Source: an uncultured Acidobacteriia bacterium | GTDB taxonomy: Bacteria; Acidobacteriota; Terriglobia; Bryobacterales; Bryobacteraceae | Length of the DNA: 37,681 nt | Direction of reading: 5' to 3' | NCBI GenBank assembly: GCA_903909435.1 | Contig: CAIVVT010000276.1 | Location: 1-37,681 of the forward strand | In this document: one piece after another, positions 37,121 through 37,681 of the stretch | Position numbering within the stretch: the stretch's first letter is position 1 | Layout of the letters: each line of letters begins with the position of its first letter | Position numbers and translations under genes: made by a program | Notes under the pieces: model-generated | What the model was told of the DNA's origin: nothing | Databases searched by the model: none | The model's input: only the letters and a program-made list of their open reading frames with translations

Positions 37121-37681
37121 GGGTCGGCTCCTTCCGGTCCTTGAGGATGCGAAGTTCGGTGTTGGATTCGGTCAGTTCGCGGGTGAGGCGCACGACCTCG
37201 GCGTTGAGCCGTTCGTTCTCGGCGATCAGCTTGGAGAGGGGGGCCGTACCCTTGGCGGCCATCTCCAGCGATAGCCTGGCCTGAGCCCGCAGATGGTGCA
37301 TCCCCATGCCGAGGTTCTGCAATTTCAGGTCATCGACGCCCGCCAATTGCTCCAGCGTGCGAACATGGTGATAGGCCAGTTCCTCCACTTGGGAGCGGCT
37401 GATCGGCGGCCAGTCCTTCAGCGGCGTGCCCTCGGAGGGGGCCTCCAGCCCCGCCTTGAACGCCTCATAGTGCTTGGGCCAACGGGCCTTGTGTTCGTCG
37501 TTGACCATCTCCACGACCTGGGTTCGCCGATCCCCGGGGATGATGATGCGGACATATTCGCGGTCCTCGAAGATGGGCCGTCCAGCCTCCTTGGACTTGA
37601 ACTCCATCTTCATCGGCTCGACGTAGAACTGCGGGATCGCCGGGCTTTTCGGGCCGTTCGGGTCCTGGAAATCAAATTCGC
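37107..37681 (-). CDS. Virion-associated protein, C-terminal part of junction-spanning gene
   Basis: Together with 1-144 this encodes 192 residues. Visible parts are DREYVRIIIPGDRRTQVVEM, NDEHKARWPKHYEAFKAGLE then PLKDWPPISRSQVEELAYHH, a helix-hairpin-helix-like LEQLAGVDDLKLQNLGMG, and a C-terminal coiled coil (LIAENERLNAEVVRLTRELT). The order matches a widespread phage protein encoded between head and tail genes, function unknown to me. In this copy only the TTG and the first base of codon 2 are missing at the window edge. Confidence 0.85.
   Translation of the reverse strand, partial: EFDFQDPNGPKSPAIPQFYVEPMKMEFKSKEAGRPIFEDREYVRIIIPGDRRTQVVEMVNDEHKARWPKHYEAFKAGLEAPSEGTPLKDWPPISRSQVEELAYHHVRTLEQLAGVDDLKLQNLGMGMHHLRAQARLSLEMAAKGTAPLSKLIAENERLNAEVVRLTRELTESNTELRILKDRKEPTHAGA
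37542..37681. repeat. Terminal direct repeat, right copy
   Basis: Identical to 1-140; see the left copy. The gene reading frame passes through it unchanged, so joining 37541 to 1 gives a single intact circular molecule. Confidence 0.95.

Noticed and set aside
1..37681. CRISPR arrays, tRNA genes, insertion sequences
   Set aside because: No regularly spaced repeats, no complete cloverleaf-like sequence (only a tRNA 3'-end-like 17-mer in attP) and no transposase-like frame were seen.

Overview
The window is one complete genome of a temperate, short-tailed (podovirus-like) phage. The first 140 bases recur exactly as the last 140, so the contig is circular or circularly permuted. The unique length is 37,541 bp, and one gene runs across the junction. 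Base composition is GC-rich by eye. The phage carries a GcrA-family regulator, a stand-alone DnaA domain IV and an OmpR/CtrA-type winged helix. Together these point to an alphaproteobacterial host, most likely Caulobacterales (inference).

Layout. (a) A leftward arm of roughly 27 kb runs from about 14.1 kb down to 1 and, across the junction, from 37.5 kb down to 25.0 kb. It begins with small membrane/unknown proteins and a run of DNA-binding proteins: LexA-like, tandem HTH, GcrA-like, DnaA-IV-like, a replisome-organiser-like protein and an OmpR-like winged helix. Then come the terminase subunits, a small beta-sandwich adhesin, an SGNH esterase, portal, a fibre-like protein, scaffold, major capsid, head-tail adaptor, tail hub, beta-helix spike, GNAT, S74-chaperone protein, two ejection proteins, holin, endolysin and spanins. 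Nearly all stops and starts overlap by 1-4 bases, so most of the arm is probably one translationally coupled operon. (b) A lysogeny switch lies at 15.0-16.05 kb. It has a leftward XRE gene, a rightward XRE repressor-like gene coupled to a lipoprotein gene, and three near-perfect 17-bp palindromes of form GTTTGC-N5-GCAAAC inside or beside two candidate promoters. (c) A rightward early arm runs from 16.07 to 24.75 kb. It has about 24 tightly coupled small genes: a Rad52/Sak-like annealing protein, a coiled-coil partner, NinB, HNH nuclease, many unknowns and small membrane proteins, then excisionase and tyrosine integrase. (d) A 208-bp segment between integrase and the lysis end carries a candidate attP (four TGTMAACCC arm repeats around a tRNA-3'-end-like core) and a long inverted repeat suited to a bidirectional terminator.

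The replication and cell-cycle genes suggest that the phage relies on host polymerases and helicase and acts through host regulatory DNA sites. The features most worth following are two. First, three small proteins resemble the DNA-binding parts of the Caulobacter master regulators (GcrA, DnaA, CtrA class) within 2 kb of one operon. Second, four virion/adhesin-like proteins start with what look like Sec signal peptides, which is unexpected for particles assembled in the cytoplasm.

No tRNA, rRNA, CRISPR array or IS element was seen, and no stretch over 300 bases lacks a gene.
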